DNA of 64,000 nucleotides from Andreprevotia chitinilytica DSM 18519 (GCF_000711875.1 NZ_JONM01000002.1:128769-192768), one strand, 5' to 3'. Shown: positions 8,668-16,897, numbered from the stretch's first letter. The notes: generated from the sequence alone by a model not told the origin. A program made the numbers and translations.

Positions 8668-8754
8668 GGCGTTGTTAGTCCTTGAACGCGGTGGCTAGCA
8701 CCGATACACCGATTAAACTGCGCACCATTCCATGCGTAAAATGAAACGTTATGT

Positions 8755-8771
8755 ATTGATTGATAAACAAT
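8755..8771. promoter_or_regulatory. Candidate LysR-type binding site
   Basis: ATTG (8755-8758) and CAAT (8768-8771) form an interrupted dyad of the T-N11-A kind used by LysR regulators. It lies 30 bases before the lysR start, in the divergent region shared with the nitrilase gene. Assigned by position and pattern only. Confidence 0.4.
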
Positions 8772-8800
8772 TGGAATGAATTGGAGTAAGGCACGACGGC

Positions 8801-9673
8801 ATGGATATCAAACGGTTACGCGCTTTTCTGACCATCGCTGATATATCGCATTTCGGCCAAGCCGCGCAGTTGTTGCACATCACGCAGCCGGCCTTGAGCA
8901 AGCAAATCGTGGCGCTGGAAGCCGAACTGGGCGGGCGCTTGTTCGAGCGTGGCCGGCATGGCGCCGTGCTGACCGAGTTCGGCCGTTTATTTCGGGATGA
9001 CGCGCAACGCTTGGTGCGGGATGCCGACGCTGTACTGGAACGAGCCCGGCAGGCGGCGCAGGGTGAACGCGGTCGGCTGGCGATTGGCTTCGGCCTCTCC
9101 ACGCTGACCATCGCGCCGCACTGGGTCGCTGCGTTTCGCCAGCGTTTTCCCGAGGTCGAGCTGACGTTGAATGACCTGTCTTCCGCCGAGCAAACACGCC
9201 GGCTACAGGCGGGTCAGCTTGATCTCGGCTTTGTACGCTTACCGGCTGCCGAGGGCTTGGCGAGCTTGCCGTTGCTGGAGGAGCGTCTGGCGCTGGCTGT
9301 GCCGGAGCAGAGCGGGTGGACGGCGTTGCCGGATGAGCCTAACCAGCTGAATACGCTGGCTTGGGTACGTCTGAACCCGGCACGGGGGCCGGGACTGGCC
9401 GCGCAAATTGCGCAATGGTGTGATGCCTGGCGGGTGGCACCGCGCATCGTGCAGGAGGCGGACGACATCCAGACCGTGCTCGCTTTGGTGGCCGCCGGGA
9501 TCGGCGTGGCGCTGTTGCCCTACCGATCCGGCATGTTGCTGTGCGACGGCGTGCGCTTGTTGCCGATCGATGATGCGGCGGCGCGCTGGCAGATTGGTTT
9601 GGCTTGGTATGTCGGGCGGCAGCACGCGGTGGCCGAGCGGTTTGTTGAGTTGGTGCGGGCAGGTCACCCGTAA
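8801..9673 (+). CDS. LysR-family transcriptional regulator
   Basis: It has 290 residues. The N-terminal winged helix-turn-helix (about residues 1-60, with HFGQAAQLLHITQPALSKQI) is followed by a periplasmic-binding-like effector domain from about 90 to 285. It is divergent from the nitrilase gene, which is the most likely target; the effector is unknown. The TAA stop coincides with the left end of a family A repeat (GTAACCCGG), so the natural C-terminus may have been changed by that element. Confidence 0.92.
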   Translation: MDIKRLRAFLTIADISHFGQAAQLLHITQPALSKQIVALEAELGGRLFERGRHGAVLTEFGRLFRDDAQRLVRDADAVLERARQAAQGERGRLAIGFGLSTLTIAPHWVAAFRQRFPEVELTLNDLSSAEQTRRLQAGQLDLGFVRLPAAEGLASLPLLEERLALAVPEQSGWTALPDEPNQLNTLAWVRLNPARGPGLAAQIAQWCDAWRVAPRIVQEADDIQTVLALVAAGIGVALLPYRSGMLLCDGVRLLPIDDAAARWQIGLAWYVGRQHAVAERFVELVRAGHP

Positions 9674-9731
9674 CCCGGCCGGGGCAATGTGGCAATTTGA
9701 ACCACCCCGGCCGGCAAGCCGTCCGGGCTAC
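9671..9731. repeat. REP-like inverted repeat, family A, copy 2 (degenerate left arm)
   Basis: The right arm at 9705-9731 matches the arms at 58 kb almost exactly and ends in GTCCGGGCTAC. The left arm is reduced to TAACCCGGCCGGGG (9671-9684) and contains the lysR stop codon. It lies between convergent lysR and lacI-type genes. Confidence 0.8.
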
Positions 9732-9762
9732 ATGGGGTGGTTAAACACGAGACCGGTGTGTC

Positions 9763-10761
9763 TTAACGCCGCCGATGCAAACTGGCCGGCACCCAGGCCG
9801 ATGCCGCTTTCTCCCCGGCAATCAGCGCCAGCACGCTGGCAAGGCTTTGCGTGGCGAGCCGGGTGCTGTTCTGATTCGCCGCATTCACCGGCAGCGGCAG
9901 GCAATCGAGCAAGGGGTGGTCATCGAAGGTCATCAAACGCGGCGCGTGCGCGAACGAATCGGTGGCGATCAGATGCGCCAGCACGCCTTCCAGCAAGGTG
10001 ATCGAGCCGGTGAACAAAGCTTGCGGATAGCGGCCATGCTCGCGCTGCCAGGCTTCGATCAGCACTTGGCCGGAGTGGCGGCGGTAATCGCGCTGGAACA
10101 CCCAGTCGGTGTGCTCGGTTTTGTTGGCGGCAGCGAGTGCCGCACGGTAGCCGGCCAAGCGATCTCGGCTGGGCGAGAGTTCGGATTGGCCGCCGAAGTA
10201 CACCACCTCCTCCATGCCGGCGGTGAGCGCATCACCCACTAATTCGGTTACCGAGACCGCGGCATCGGTCACCACGAAGGGAATCTCGCAGTCATCCACG
10301 CGACGGTCGACGAAGACTAGCGGCACGCGTTTGGTCCACTGGGTGTAGTGGCTGGCATCGCTGCTGCAAGGCACGACGATCAACCCTTCCACTTGCCGGG
10401 CGACCAGGTGGGCGATGGCGGCGGTTTCGCGTTCCGGTTCATCATCGCTGGTGACGATCAGCAGTTGGTAGCCGGCGGCACGGCTTTGCGTTTCCAGCGC
10501 TTGGGCCAGACTGGCGTGAGCGAAGTTGGTCAGCTCCGGCACCACCAGCCCGAGCGTGCCGCTGCGTTTGCTGCGCAAGGAGCGCGCCGATTGCGACGGG
10601 CTGAAATGATGCTCAGCGGCGACGGCCAGCACGCGTTCCACGGTGGCCTTGGCGATGCGGTAGCGTTCGGCGTGGCCGTTGAGCACCATGCTGGCGGTCG
10701 TGCGCGAGACGTTGGCCAGCCGGGCGATGTCATCAATGGTGAGGCGTTCGAAAGAGCTCAA
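9763..10761 (-). CDS. LacI-family regulator, Cra/FruR-like
   Basis: It has 332 residues. The N-terminal helix-turn-helix reads IDDIARLANVSRTTASMVLN, then the hinge, with a periplasmic-binding-like sensor domain from about 70 to 325. The RTTASMVLNG and RYRI segments are close to Cra (FruR), the fructose/catabolite regulator, rather than RbsR. It is transcribed in the same direction as the rbs operon but is separated from it by an oppositely oriented DUF2165 gene and the rbs terminator, so it has its own promoter. It is the only sugar-type regulator here, so control of the rbs operon is a reasonable inference, not shown. Confidence 0.88.
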   Translation of the reverse strand: MSSFERLTIDDIARLANVSRTTASMVLNGHAERYRIAKATVERVLAVAAEHHFSPSQSARSLRSKRSGTLGLVVPELTNFAHASLAQALETQSRAAGYQLLIVTSDDEPERETAAIAHLVARQVEGLIVVPCSSDASHYTQWTKRVPLVFVDRRVDDCEIPFVVTDAAVSVTELVGDALTAGMEEVVYFGGQSELSPSRDRLAGYRAALAAANKTEHTDWVFQRDYRRHSGQVLIEAWQREHGRYPQALFTGSITLLEGVLAHLIATDSFAHAPRLMTFDDHPLLDCLPLPVNAANQNSTRLATQSLASVLALIAGEKAASAWVPASLHRRR

Positions 10762-10918
10762 GTTGGATTACCTAAGTGGGATGGCCAGTTGAGTGGTCGT
10801 TGTTATCGGTAGGGCAGGTAGCAAGGGTACTTGTGGCTTGGTAGGAGTACCAGCGGCTGCAACTTCGGTACGGGTGGATTGCCGTAACTGGTTTTGGCTT
10901 GAATAAAGGAATAACAAC

Positions 10919-11422
10919 ATGTTGGTAACGCGCCTCTCCAAAGTGGCGATGACGTTGGCGCTCTCCGCGTTCGCGTTCATGGTCACATTCAACAACATCA
11001 TCGACTTCGGTTCGAACTACGCCTTCGTCCAGCACGTATTGAGCATGGACACCACCTTCCCCAGCAACACACTGATGTATCGCGCCATTACCGCCCAAGT
11101 GCTTTGGTACGCCGGTTACTGGTTCATTATCGCCAGCGAAGGGCTGACCTTCGTGCTGTTGCTGATTGGTGCGCTGTCACTGTGGCGGGCTCGTAACGGT
11201 TCGGCCAAGGCGTTCAACCGGGCGAAGAAGTGGGTCTATCTCGGCGCAACGCTGGGATTTCTGGTGTGGTTTCTCGGTTTTATCGTGGTTGGCGGTGAAT
11301 GGTTCCTGATGTGGCAATCACAGACCTGGAACGGCATCGAATCCGCATTCCGCTTTTACATCACCATCATCGGCGTGCTGATCTATGTGAATCAGCCGGA
11401 TGTTGAATTGATCGAAGACTGA
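10919..11422 (+). CDS. DUF2165 family small membrane protein
   Basis: It has 167 residues with four hydrophobic segments (about 10-28, 60-90, 105-125 and 138-155) and conserved polar loops, including NNIIDFGSNYAFVQHVLSMD, which mark the DUF2165 family. Function is unknown; it is an inner-membrane protein. It starts at the ATG preceded by AAGGAATAAC. It is divergent from the Cra-like regulator and convergent with rbsB, so it does not belong to the ribose transcript. Confidence 0.8.
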   Translation: MLVTRLSKVAMTLALSAFAFMVTFNNIIDFGSNYAFVQHVLSMDTTFPSNTLMYRAITAQVLWYAGYWFIIASEGLTFVLLLIGALSLWRARNGSAKAFNRAKKWVYLGATLGFLVWFLGFIVVGGEWFLMWQSQTWNGIESAFRFYITIIGVLIYVNQPDVELIED

Positions 11423-11446
11423 TCTGCTCAAGTCTCGATTCCAAAG

Positions 11447-11477
11447 AAAAAAGGCCGGCGGAAAGCACCCGTCGGCC
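11447..11477 (-). terminator. Rho-independent terminator of the rbs operon
   Basis: Read on the minus strand: GGCCGACGG, a loop, then CCGCCGGCC followed by six Ts (11452 down to 11447). It is 51 bases past the rbsB stop and ends the ribose operon. Confidence 0.85.
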
Positions 11478-11527
11478 AAGCTCGTTCGAGGAAGGGAACG
11501 ATTCGTTTGTCCTGATGCGGTGACCCG

Positions 11528-12466
11528 TTATTGCTTCACAAGGTCCAGCGGCACCGGGATGAATTTCTCGACGGTCTGACCATCGATCAGCTTCTTGGCG
11601 GTTTCCACGCCCATCTTGCCGATCAGGTCGGGTTTTTGTTGCACGGTGGCGGCCAGCTTGCCGGCCTTCACGGCGGCAACGGCGTCGGCGGTGGCGTCAA
11701 AACCCACCACAACGACATTCTTCAGGCCCGCTGCTTCAATCGCTTTCTGAGCACCCAAGGCCATTTCGTCGTTGTGTGCGAACACGCCTTGCACGTTCTT
11801 GTTGCCCTGCAGGATGTTTTCCATCACCGACAGGCCCTTGGCGCGGTCGAAGTCGGCCGGCTGTTTGGCGACGAGTTTCACGTCGGCCTTGCCGTCGATC
11901 ACCGAATGGAAGCCCTGACCCCGTTCACGCGCGGCGGACGAACCGGCAATGCCTTCCAGCTCGACCACATTGCCCTTGCCGCCGATCTTTTCCAGCAGGA
12001 ATTCAGCCGCCATCTTGCCGCCGGCCACGTTGTCGGAAGCGATGTGGGCGGAGACTTCCGCGCCGTTCACGCTGCGGTCGAGCGAGATCACCTTGATGCC
12101 GGCGGCTTCAGCCTGCTTCACCACGTTGGCGACGGCAGCGGAATCGGTCGGGTTGATCAGGATCACTTTTACTTTTTTCTGGATCAGGTCTTCCACGCTG
12201 GCAATCTGCTTGGCCGGATCGTCTTGCGCATCGACGGCGATCAGCTGCACGCCAGCATCCTTGGCGGCGGCCACGGCGCCATCACGCAGGGTGACGAAGA
12301 ACGGGTTGTTCAGGGTCGAGATCGACAGGCCGACAGTGGCACCGCCAGCAGCTGCGGCGACGGGGGCCGAGGCTGCTTCAGGTGCGGCGTCCGGGCCTTT
12401 CTTGGAGCAGGCCACGAGGCCGACAGCCAGCAAGCCGGCGAGCAGGGTAGGGATAAAACGGTTCAT
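11528..12466 (-). CDS. rbsB: Ribose ABC transporter substrate-binding protein
   Basis: It has 312 residues and captures D-ribose for the RbsAC transporter. The N-terminus ends in a lipobox, LVAC, at Cys20, followed by an Ala/Pro-rich linker (21-42). The protein should therefore be a membrane-anchored lipoprotein rather than the freely diffusing periplasmic protein of E. coli. The type I periplasmic-binding fold begins near GLSISTLNNPFF and contains the DAQDD and NPTDS segments and the GFDAT hinge region. It is last in rbsK-D-A-C-B, separated from rbsC by 181 bases that hold an inverted repeat. Confidence 0.93.
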   Translation of the reverse strand: MNRFIPTLLAGLLAVGLVACSKKGPDAAPEAASAPVAAAAGGATVGLSISTLNNPFFVTLRDGAVAAAKDAGVQLIAVDAQDDPAKQIASVEDLIQKKVKVILINPTDSAAVANVVKQAEAAGIKVISLDRSVNGAEVSAHIASDNVAGGKMAAEFLLEKIGGKGNVVELEGIAGSSAARERGQGFHSVIDGKADVKLVAKQPADFDRAKGLSVMENILQGNKNVQGVFAHNDEMALGAQKAIEAAGLKNVVVVGFDATADAVAAVKAGKLAATVQQKPDLIGKMGVETAKKLIDGQTVEKFIPVPLDLVKQ

Positions 12467-12564
12467 CTATGCGACTCCTCATAGGAGGTTGGTTTGTATT
12501 TCGGGCTGATTGCCCGCATTGCCTGTGCCCTTGAAGGGACTTGTTATTGCTTTGAACAACCGCA

Positions 12565-12649
12565 AAGAGCCGCTAGAAAAACCCAGCGTAGCGGGGCTGG
12601 CAAGGCAAGCGAGTACAACGCCGCCAGCAGGGTTTTGCGAGTGGCTCTT
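12565..12649. repeat. Inverted repeat between rbsC and rbsB (family B skeleton)
   Basis: Arms 12565-12584 and 12630-12649 match at 17 of 20 positions (AAGAGCC..CT.G.AAAACCC). The right arm overlaps the rbsC stop codon (12648-12650). The interior has GGCAAGGCAAGCGAGTAC, similar in layout to the GACAGTAC elements but lacking that octamer. In the rbs transcript it would form a stable hairpin before rbsB. Confidence 0.65.
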
Positions 12650-13586
12650 ATTTCTTGTTGGCGCGATCCAGCAGTACGGCGAGCAGGATCACCACGCCCT
12701 TGATGACTTGCTGGTAGAACGACGACACGCCCAGCAGGTTCAGACCGTTGTTGAGCACGCCGATCAGCAGTGCGCCGACGAGGGTGCCGAAAATCCAGCC
12801 GCGCCCGCCGGTCAGGCTGGTGCCGCCGAGCACGACAGCGGCGATGGCATCCAGCTCGTAGCCCGAACCAGCCGTTGGCTGTGCGGAGTTGAGGCGCGAG
12901 GTGAGCACGATGCCGGCCATCGCGGCCATTGCGCCGGAGAGGGTGTAAACGCCGATCTGCACGCGGTCGGTCTTCACACCGGAGAGCTTGGCGGCTTCAG
13001 CATTGCCGCCAGTGGCATACACATGGCGGCCGAACACGGTCTTTTTCAGCACGAACCAGAACAGCGCGAACATCAACAGCATCCACACCACCGGCACGGG
13101 GATCAGGCCGGCCACATAACCGCCGCCGAGCATGCTGAAGAAATCGCTGGAAAAGCCGGTGATCGGGCTACCGTTGGAGAACACCAGCGACAGGCCGCGC
13201 AGCACGGTCATCATCCCCAGCGTGGCAATGAACGGCGCGACCTTGCCCTTGGCGATGACCAGACCGTTGATCGAGCCCATCACCGCGCCAGCCAGAATGC
13301 CGGCCAGCGTGGCAATGATCGGATCGCAGCCGGCTTTCATCAGCATCGCGGTGAGTACCGATGACACGGCAAGGATGGAGCCGACCGACAGGTCGATACC
13401 GCCGAGCAAAATCACCAGCGTCATGCCGAAGGCGATCAGTGCGTTGATCGAGACCTGGCGCATCACGTTCATCAAGTTGCCGACGGTGAGGAAATCGGCG
13501 CTCATGAAACTCAGGCCGATACAGATGATCAGCAGGGCGATGAAGGGGCCGAGCTTTTGCAGCGTGGCTTTGGTTTGCGGTGTCAT
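12648..13586 (-). CDS. rbsC: Ribose ABC transporter permease
   Basis: It has 312 residues with about eight to ten hydrophobic segments, forming the homodimeric inner-membrane channel of the ribose importer. Family landmarks include GGIDLSVGS (about residues 62-70), the GMMTVLRGLSL segment and the GGTSLTGGRG loop near residue 254. The gene starts 16 bases after the rbsA stop, so the two are translationally close. The 3' end overlaps one arm of an intergenic inverted repeat. Confidence 0.95.
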   Translation of the reverse strand: MTPQTKATLQKLGPFIALLIICIGLSFMSADFLTVGNLMNVMRQVSINALIAFGMTLVILLGGIDLSVGSILAVSSVLTAMLMKAGCDPIIATLAGILAGAVMGSINGLVIAKGKVAPFIATLGMMTVLRGLSLVFSNGSPITGFSSDFFSMLGGGYVAGLIPVPVVWMLLMFALFWFVLKKTVFGRHVYATGGNAEAAKLSGVKTDRVQIGVYTLSGAMAAMAGIVLTSRLNSAQPTAGSGYELDAIAAVVLGGTSLTGGRGWIFGTLVGALLIGVLNNGLNLLGVSSFYQQVIKGVVILLAVLLDRANKK

Positions 13587-13602
13587 GGATTTATCTCGCT
13601 TG

Positions 13603-15084
13603 CTAGTTGCCGCCCGTTGCGGCGGTCATGATCGTTTCTTGCGTGGCGGTCCTGGCATCGAAAATCCCGGCCTGCCGTCCCTGGTGCATGACCAGGATGC
13701 GGTCGCTCATCGCCATCACTTCCGGCAGTTCGGACGACACCATTACGATGGCGGTGCCAGCGGCTGCGAGCCGGTTGATGATGTGATAGATCTCCGCTTT
13801 GCCGCCCACGTCCACGCCGCGCGTGGGTTCATCCAGCAGCAATACCTTCGGCGGGCTGGCGAGCCATTTGGCGAACACGACTTTCTGCTGGTTGCCACCG
13901 GAGAGCGATTTCACGTCCAGCTCGGCATCGCGGGTGCGGATATGCAGCTCGTCGATCAGTTTGTTGACTGCCTCGCGTTCGGCACGACCATTGACGATGC
14001 CGGCGCGGGCGTATTGATCCAGATGCACCAGCGTGGCGTTTTCGCGCACCGATAAACCCAGCACCAGACCTTGGCTCTTGCGGTCTTCGGTCACGAAGCC
14101 GATGCCGGCGTCGATGGCGGCGGACGGTGAGGGCAGCGCTACCCGTGTGCCATCCAGCGTAATTTCGCCGGCTGTTCGGTGGTTCACCCCGAAAATCGTC
14201 TTGAGGATTTCGCTGCGGCCGGCACCCATCAGGCCGGCAATGCCGAGCACTTCACCGGCCCGCACATCGAAGTCGATGCCGGAGACGTTGCCCTCGTCGG
14301 CCAACTGATCGACCTTGAGGCGGACATCGCCCAGCGCGCTATCGCGTTGCGGGAAGCGATCGCCGATCTCACGGCCGACCATCAGCTTGACGATCTCGTC
14401 GAAATTGGTCTGGGCGATCACGCGTTCGCCAACGAACTGGCCATCGCGCAACACGGAAATCTTGTCGCAGATATGGAAGATTTCTTCCATGCGGTGCGAC
14501 ACGTAGACGATCGCGACGCCCTTGGCTTTGAGATCGCTCATGATCGCGAACAACTTGTCGATCTCGCGCTCGGTCAGCGCGGCAGTCGGCTCATCCATGA
14601 TCAGCACTTGCGCATTGAGCGACAGTGCCTTGGCGATTTCGACCATTTGCTGCTGGCCGATGGAGAGCGTGCCGGCTTCGGCTTCTGGCTTGATGTGCGC
14701 AGCACCGACCAGCGTGAGCCATTGCGTGGCTTCCTCGCGCATGCGGCGGCTATCGATCATGCCAAAGCGGCGCGGTTCGCGGCCGAGGAAGAGGTTCTCC
14801 ATCACCGAGAGCTGCGGAATCAGGTTCAGCTCCTGGTGGATGATGGCAATGCCGAGCGCTTCGGCATCGGTGGTCGAACGGATGTGGACCGGATGTCCGT
14901 CGACTTCGATGCTGCCGGCATCGCTTTGATAGACGCCACACAGGATCTTCATCAGCGTCGATTTGCCCGCGCCGTTCTCGCCCATCAGCGCGTGGATTTC
15001 CCCTGCCGTGAGCGTGAAATCGACGCCTTCCAGCACCCGCACCGGCCCGAAAGCCTTGCTGATGCCGCGCATTTTGATTTGCAT
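13603..15084 (-). CDS. rbsA: Ribose ABC transporter ATP-binding protein (double ATPase)
   Basis: It has 493 residues and two ABC modules in one chain. The first Walker A is GENGAGKST (35-43) with signature LSIGQQQ. The second has a degenerate Walker A, GLMGAGRSE (about residue 275), and signature LSGGNQQKV, the usual RbsA pattern in which one site is catalytically weak. I chose the ATG at 15084 (MQIKMRGISKAFG), preceded by an AAGGGG about 13 bases upstream. A longer frame to 15162 would run through the inverted repeat and is unlikely. Confidence 0.95.
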   Translation of the reverse strand: MQIKMRGISKAFGPVRVLEGVDFTLTAGEIHALMGENGAGKSTLMKILCGVYQSDAGSIEVDGHPVHIRSTTDAEALGIAIIHQELNLIPQLSVMENLFLGREPRRFGMIDSRRMREEATQWLTLVGAAHIKPEAEAGTLSIGQQQMVEIAKALSLNAQVLIMDEPTAALTEREIDKLFAIMSDLKAKGVAIVYVSHRMEEIFHICDKISVLRDGQFVGERVIAQTNFDEIVKLMVGREIGDRFPQRDSALGDVRLKVDQLADEGNVSGIDFDVRAGEVLGIAGLMGAGRSEILKTIFGVNHRTAGEITLDGTRVALPSPSAAIDAGIGFVTEDRKSQGLVLGLSVRENATLVHLDQYARAGIVNGRAEREAVNKLIDELHIRTRDAELDVKSLSGGNQQKVVFAKWLASPPKVLLLDEPTRGVDVGGKAEIYHIINRLAAAGTAIVMVSSELPEVMAMSDRILVMHQGRQAGIFDARTATQETIMTAATGGN

Positions 15085-15128
15085 CTCTATTAACCCCTTT
15101 TCGGGCCGCCGACCGGAGATCCAAGGGG

Positions 15129-15196
15129 ACATGAATCCGAAAGCGGAACGAAGACAGTACAAGTGGTACGGCGAGCGACGCTGACAAAGTTCATGT
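15129..15196. repeat. Intergenic inverted repeat with GACAGTAC core (family B), copy 2
   Basis: Short arms ACATGAA (15129-15135) and TTCATGT (15190-15196) enclose GACAGTAC (15153-15160) and GTACGGCGAGC (15166-15176). The core is shared with 5746-5850 but the arms are unrelated. It lies between rbsD and rbsA inside the operon. Confidence 0.6.
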
Positions 15197-15214
15197 TCGA
15201 TTGGTGGTCCGAAA

Positions 15215-15613
15215 TTAGAAGATCACGCCGGAGTACAGGACTACGTTTGCATACGGGGTCGCTTCGCCGGTGCGGATGATTGCCTTCGCTTTGTGAGTCA
15301 GCGCTTTGAACTCCTCATGCGGTACGAATTCGACCGCGGTGCTGCGGCGCTCCAGCGCGGTTGCCCGGGCCAGGACGGCTTGATTGTGCGTTTGCGCTTC
15401 GCTGGCAAATACGGCGCGTTCGAGCTGGAAATCCGCCAGTACCGTATCCAGCACATGCAGGAAACCGGGCTCGCCGATTTGTAGCGTGAGATCGATGCAT
15501 TCCACTCCGGCCGGCACCGGCAGGCCGCAATCGGCGATCACGATGCTGTCGGTGTGGCCCATGCTGGCGAGCACGCGGCTGATGTCGCGGTTGAGGTGGC
15601 CGTATTTCTTCAT
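15215..15613 (-). CDS. rbsD: D-ribose pyranase
   Basis: It has 132 residues and converts the pyranose form of ribose to the furanose form that RbsK phosphorylates. The start MKKYGHLNRDISRVLASMGH and the end YANVVLYSGVIF are characteristic, and His20 is the likely catalytic residue. The ATG at 15613 overlaps the rbsK stop in ATGA, implying translational coupling. Longer in-frame extensions lie inside rbsK and are not used. It is followed by 130 bases with a family B repeat before rbsA. Confidence 0.95.
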   Translation of the reverse strand: MKKYGHLNRDISRVLASMGHTDSIVIADCGLPVPAGVECIDLTLQIGEPGFLHVLDTVLADFQLERAVFASEAQTHNQAVLARATALERRSTAVEFVPHEEFKALTHKAKAIIRTGEATPYANVVLYSGVIF

Positions 15614-16503
15614 GTGCGTTCTTCCAGGAGTTGTTCGAGTTCTGCCAGCGTGGGCATGCCGCCTTGCGCACCGGGCTTGGTGACAGAAAGCGCACCGGCT
15701 GCGGCGGCGCGGCGGGCGGCTTCCGGCAGGCCCAGATGCCAGAACGCGGCCAAAGCGCCGTTGAAGGTGTCGCCGGCCCCGGTGGTATCGACCGGGGTGA
15801 CTTTGAATCCCGGCTGGTGCTGCAGCAGGCCGTTGGCTGCGGTGAAGTACGCGCCATCGCTGCCCTTGGTCATCACGACTTTGCCGGGCAAGGCGGCGAG
15901 GAGGATTTGCCAATCGGCAGCGGGTTGGCCGAGCGCGGTCGTCAATTCGAATTCGTTCGGGGTCAGTAGCGTGGTGCTATCGAGCAAGCTGCTAGATAGG
16001 GCGGTGGCTGGCGCAGGATTGAGGATGAATGGCTTGCCGTGCTTGTAGGCCAGTTGGGCTGCACGCTCGACGGTTTCCAGCGGCACTTCCAATTGGGCCA
16101 GCACGACGTCGGCTTCGGCGAATGCGCTTTCTGCTGCATCGAGCGCAGCCGTGGTCAGGCAGTGGTTGGCACCGGGCACCACGACGATGGCGTTGTCGGC
16201 CTGGCTGAGGGTAATGGCGGCGATGCCGGTTGCGGCGTCGGCGGTTTCCTTCACCCAGCGGGTGTCGATGCCTTCTGCTTCCAGCCCGGATTTGAGTTGC
16301 GCACCAAATGCATCCTTGCCTACACAGCCGATCATCGCGACTTGCGCGCCCAGGCGTGCTGCAGCAACGGCCTGATTCGCGCCTTTGCCGCCAGCGTAGG
16401 TGGCAAAACGGCGGCCGAACAATGTCTCGCCCAGCCGTGGAAAGCTGTCGGTCTCCACCACCAAGTCCATATTGATGCTGCCGACGACCAGAACCTTGGT
16501 CAT
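15610..16503 (-). CDS. rbsK: Ribokinase
   Basis: It has 297 residues and is a PfkB-family kinase converting ribose to ribose-5-phosphate. The substrate motif GGKGANQAVAAARLG (38-52) and the catalytic signature DTTGAGDTFNGAL, with its general-base Asp, are intact. It is first in this operon; in E. coli it comes after rbsDACB. A minus-strand -10-like TATAAC and a dyad about 80-110 bases upstream are candidate control elements. It overlaps rbsD by 4 bases. Confidence 0.95.
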   Translation of the reverse strand: MTKVLVVGSINMDLVVETDSFPRLGETLFGRRFATYAGGKGANQAVAAARLGAQVAMIGCVGKDAFGAQLKSGLEAEGIDTRWVKETADAATGIAAITLSQADNAIVVVPGANHCLTTAALDAAESAFAEADVVLAQLEVPLETVERAAQLAYKHGKPFILNPAPATALSSSLLDSTTLLTPNEFELTTALGQPAADWQILLAALPGKVVMTKGSDGAYFTAANGLLQHQPGFKVTPVDTTGAGDTFNGALAAFWHLGLPEAARRAAAAGALSVTKPGAQGGMPTLAELEQLLEERT

Positions 16504-16582
16504 GACGTTTCTCCCTTGGTCTCACCGTTGTGCGCTGCTCGCCCAGCTGTTGGGCCATCGCGCCAGTTTGGTGCTGATTTGT

Positions 16583-16603
16583 TTGCTAAAACGTGATCAG
16601 CAA
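16583..16603. promoter_or_regulatory. Candidate rbs operator beside a minus-strand -10 box
   Basis: TTGCT (16583-16587) and AGCAA (16599-16603) form a 21-bp dyad containing a near-central CG, like LacI-family operators. A minus-strand TATAAC (16619-16614) would place the start of the rbs transcript near 16607, so a bound repressor would sit at the start site. I see no convincing -35. Candidate only. Confidence 0.4.
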
Positions 16604-16897
16604 GTTGTGGTGAGTTATATCAGAGAAATGTAGTGGCGGGAATAGGACTACGTGATTCACCTTACTTTTGGCACAAATTGGATGAGCAATGAGCAGCCTG
16701 CCCAGCATCAAGGCTGGATGGGTGGTCAGGAGAATCTTTTCGAAACAGCGGGTTATCCGGCAATGCCGGCTAAATGCATGCAAGCTGAGACGAGGCTGGA
16801 ACCGGGTTGTTGTAACGGGTAAATATTGCGCCTCCGCCATGCATTTATTTGGTGCGGTCAGGATTCACTGCCCGCAATTCACGTCAAGCACAGCGGC

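Noticed and set aside
8740-8750. TGAAACGTTA near the lysR start, similar to a Cra/LacI operator half
   Set aside because: Only half of a palindrome is present, and the neighbouring genes give no reason to expect Cra control; more likely part of the lysR/nitrilase promoter.
16586-16840. 84-codon minus-strand frame in the rbsK-tRNA gap
   Set aside because: No ribosome site, no family resemblance, and it overlaps the candidate rbs promoter and operator.
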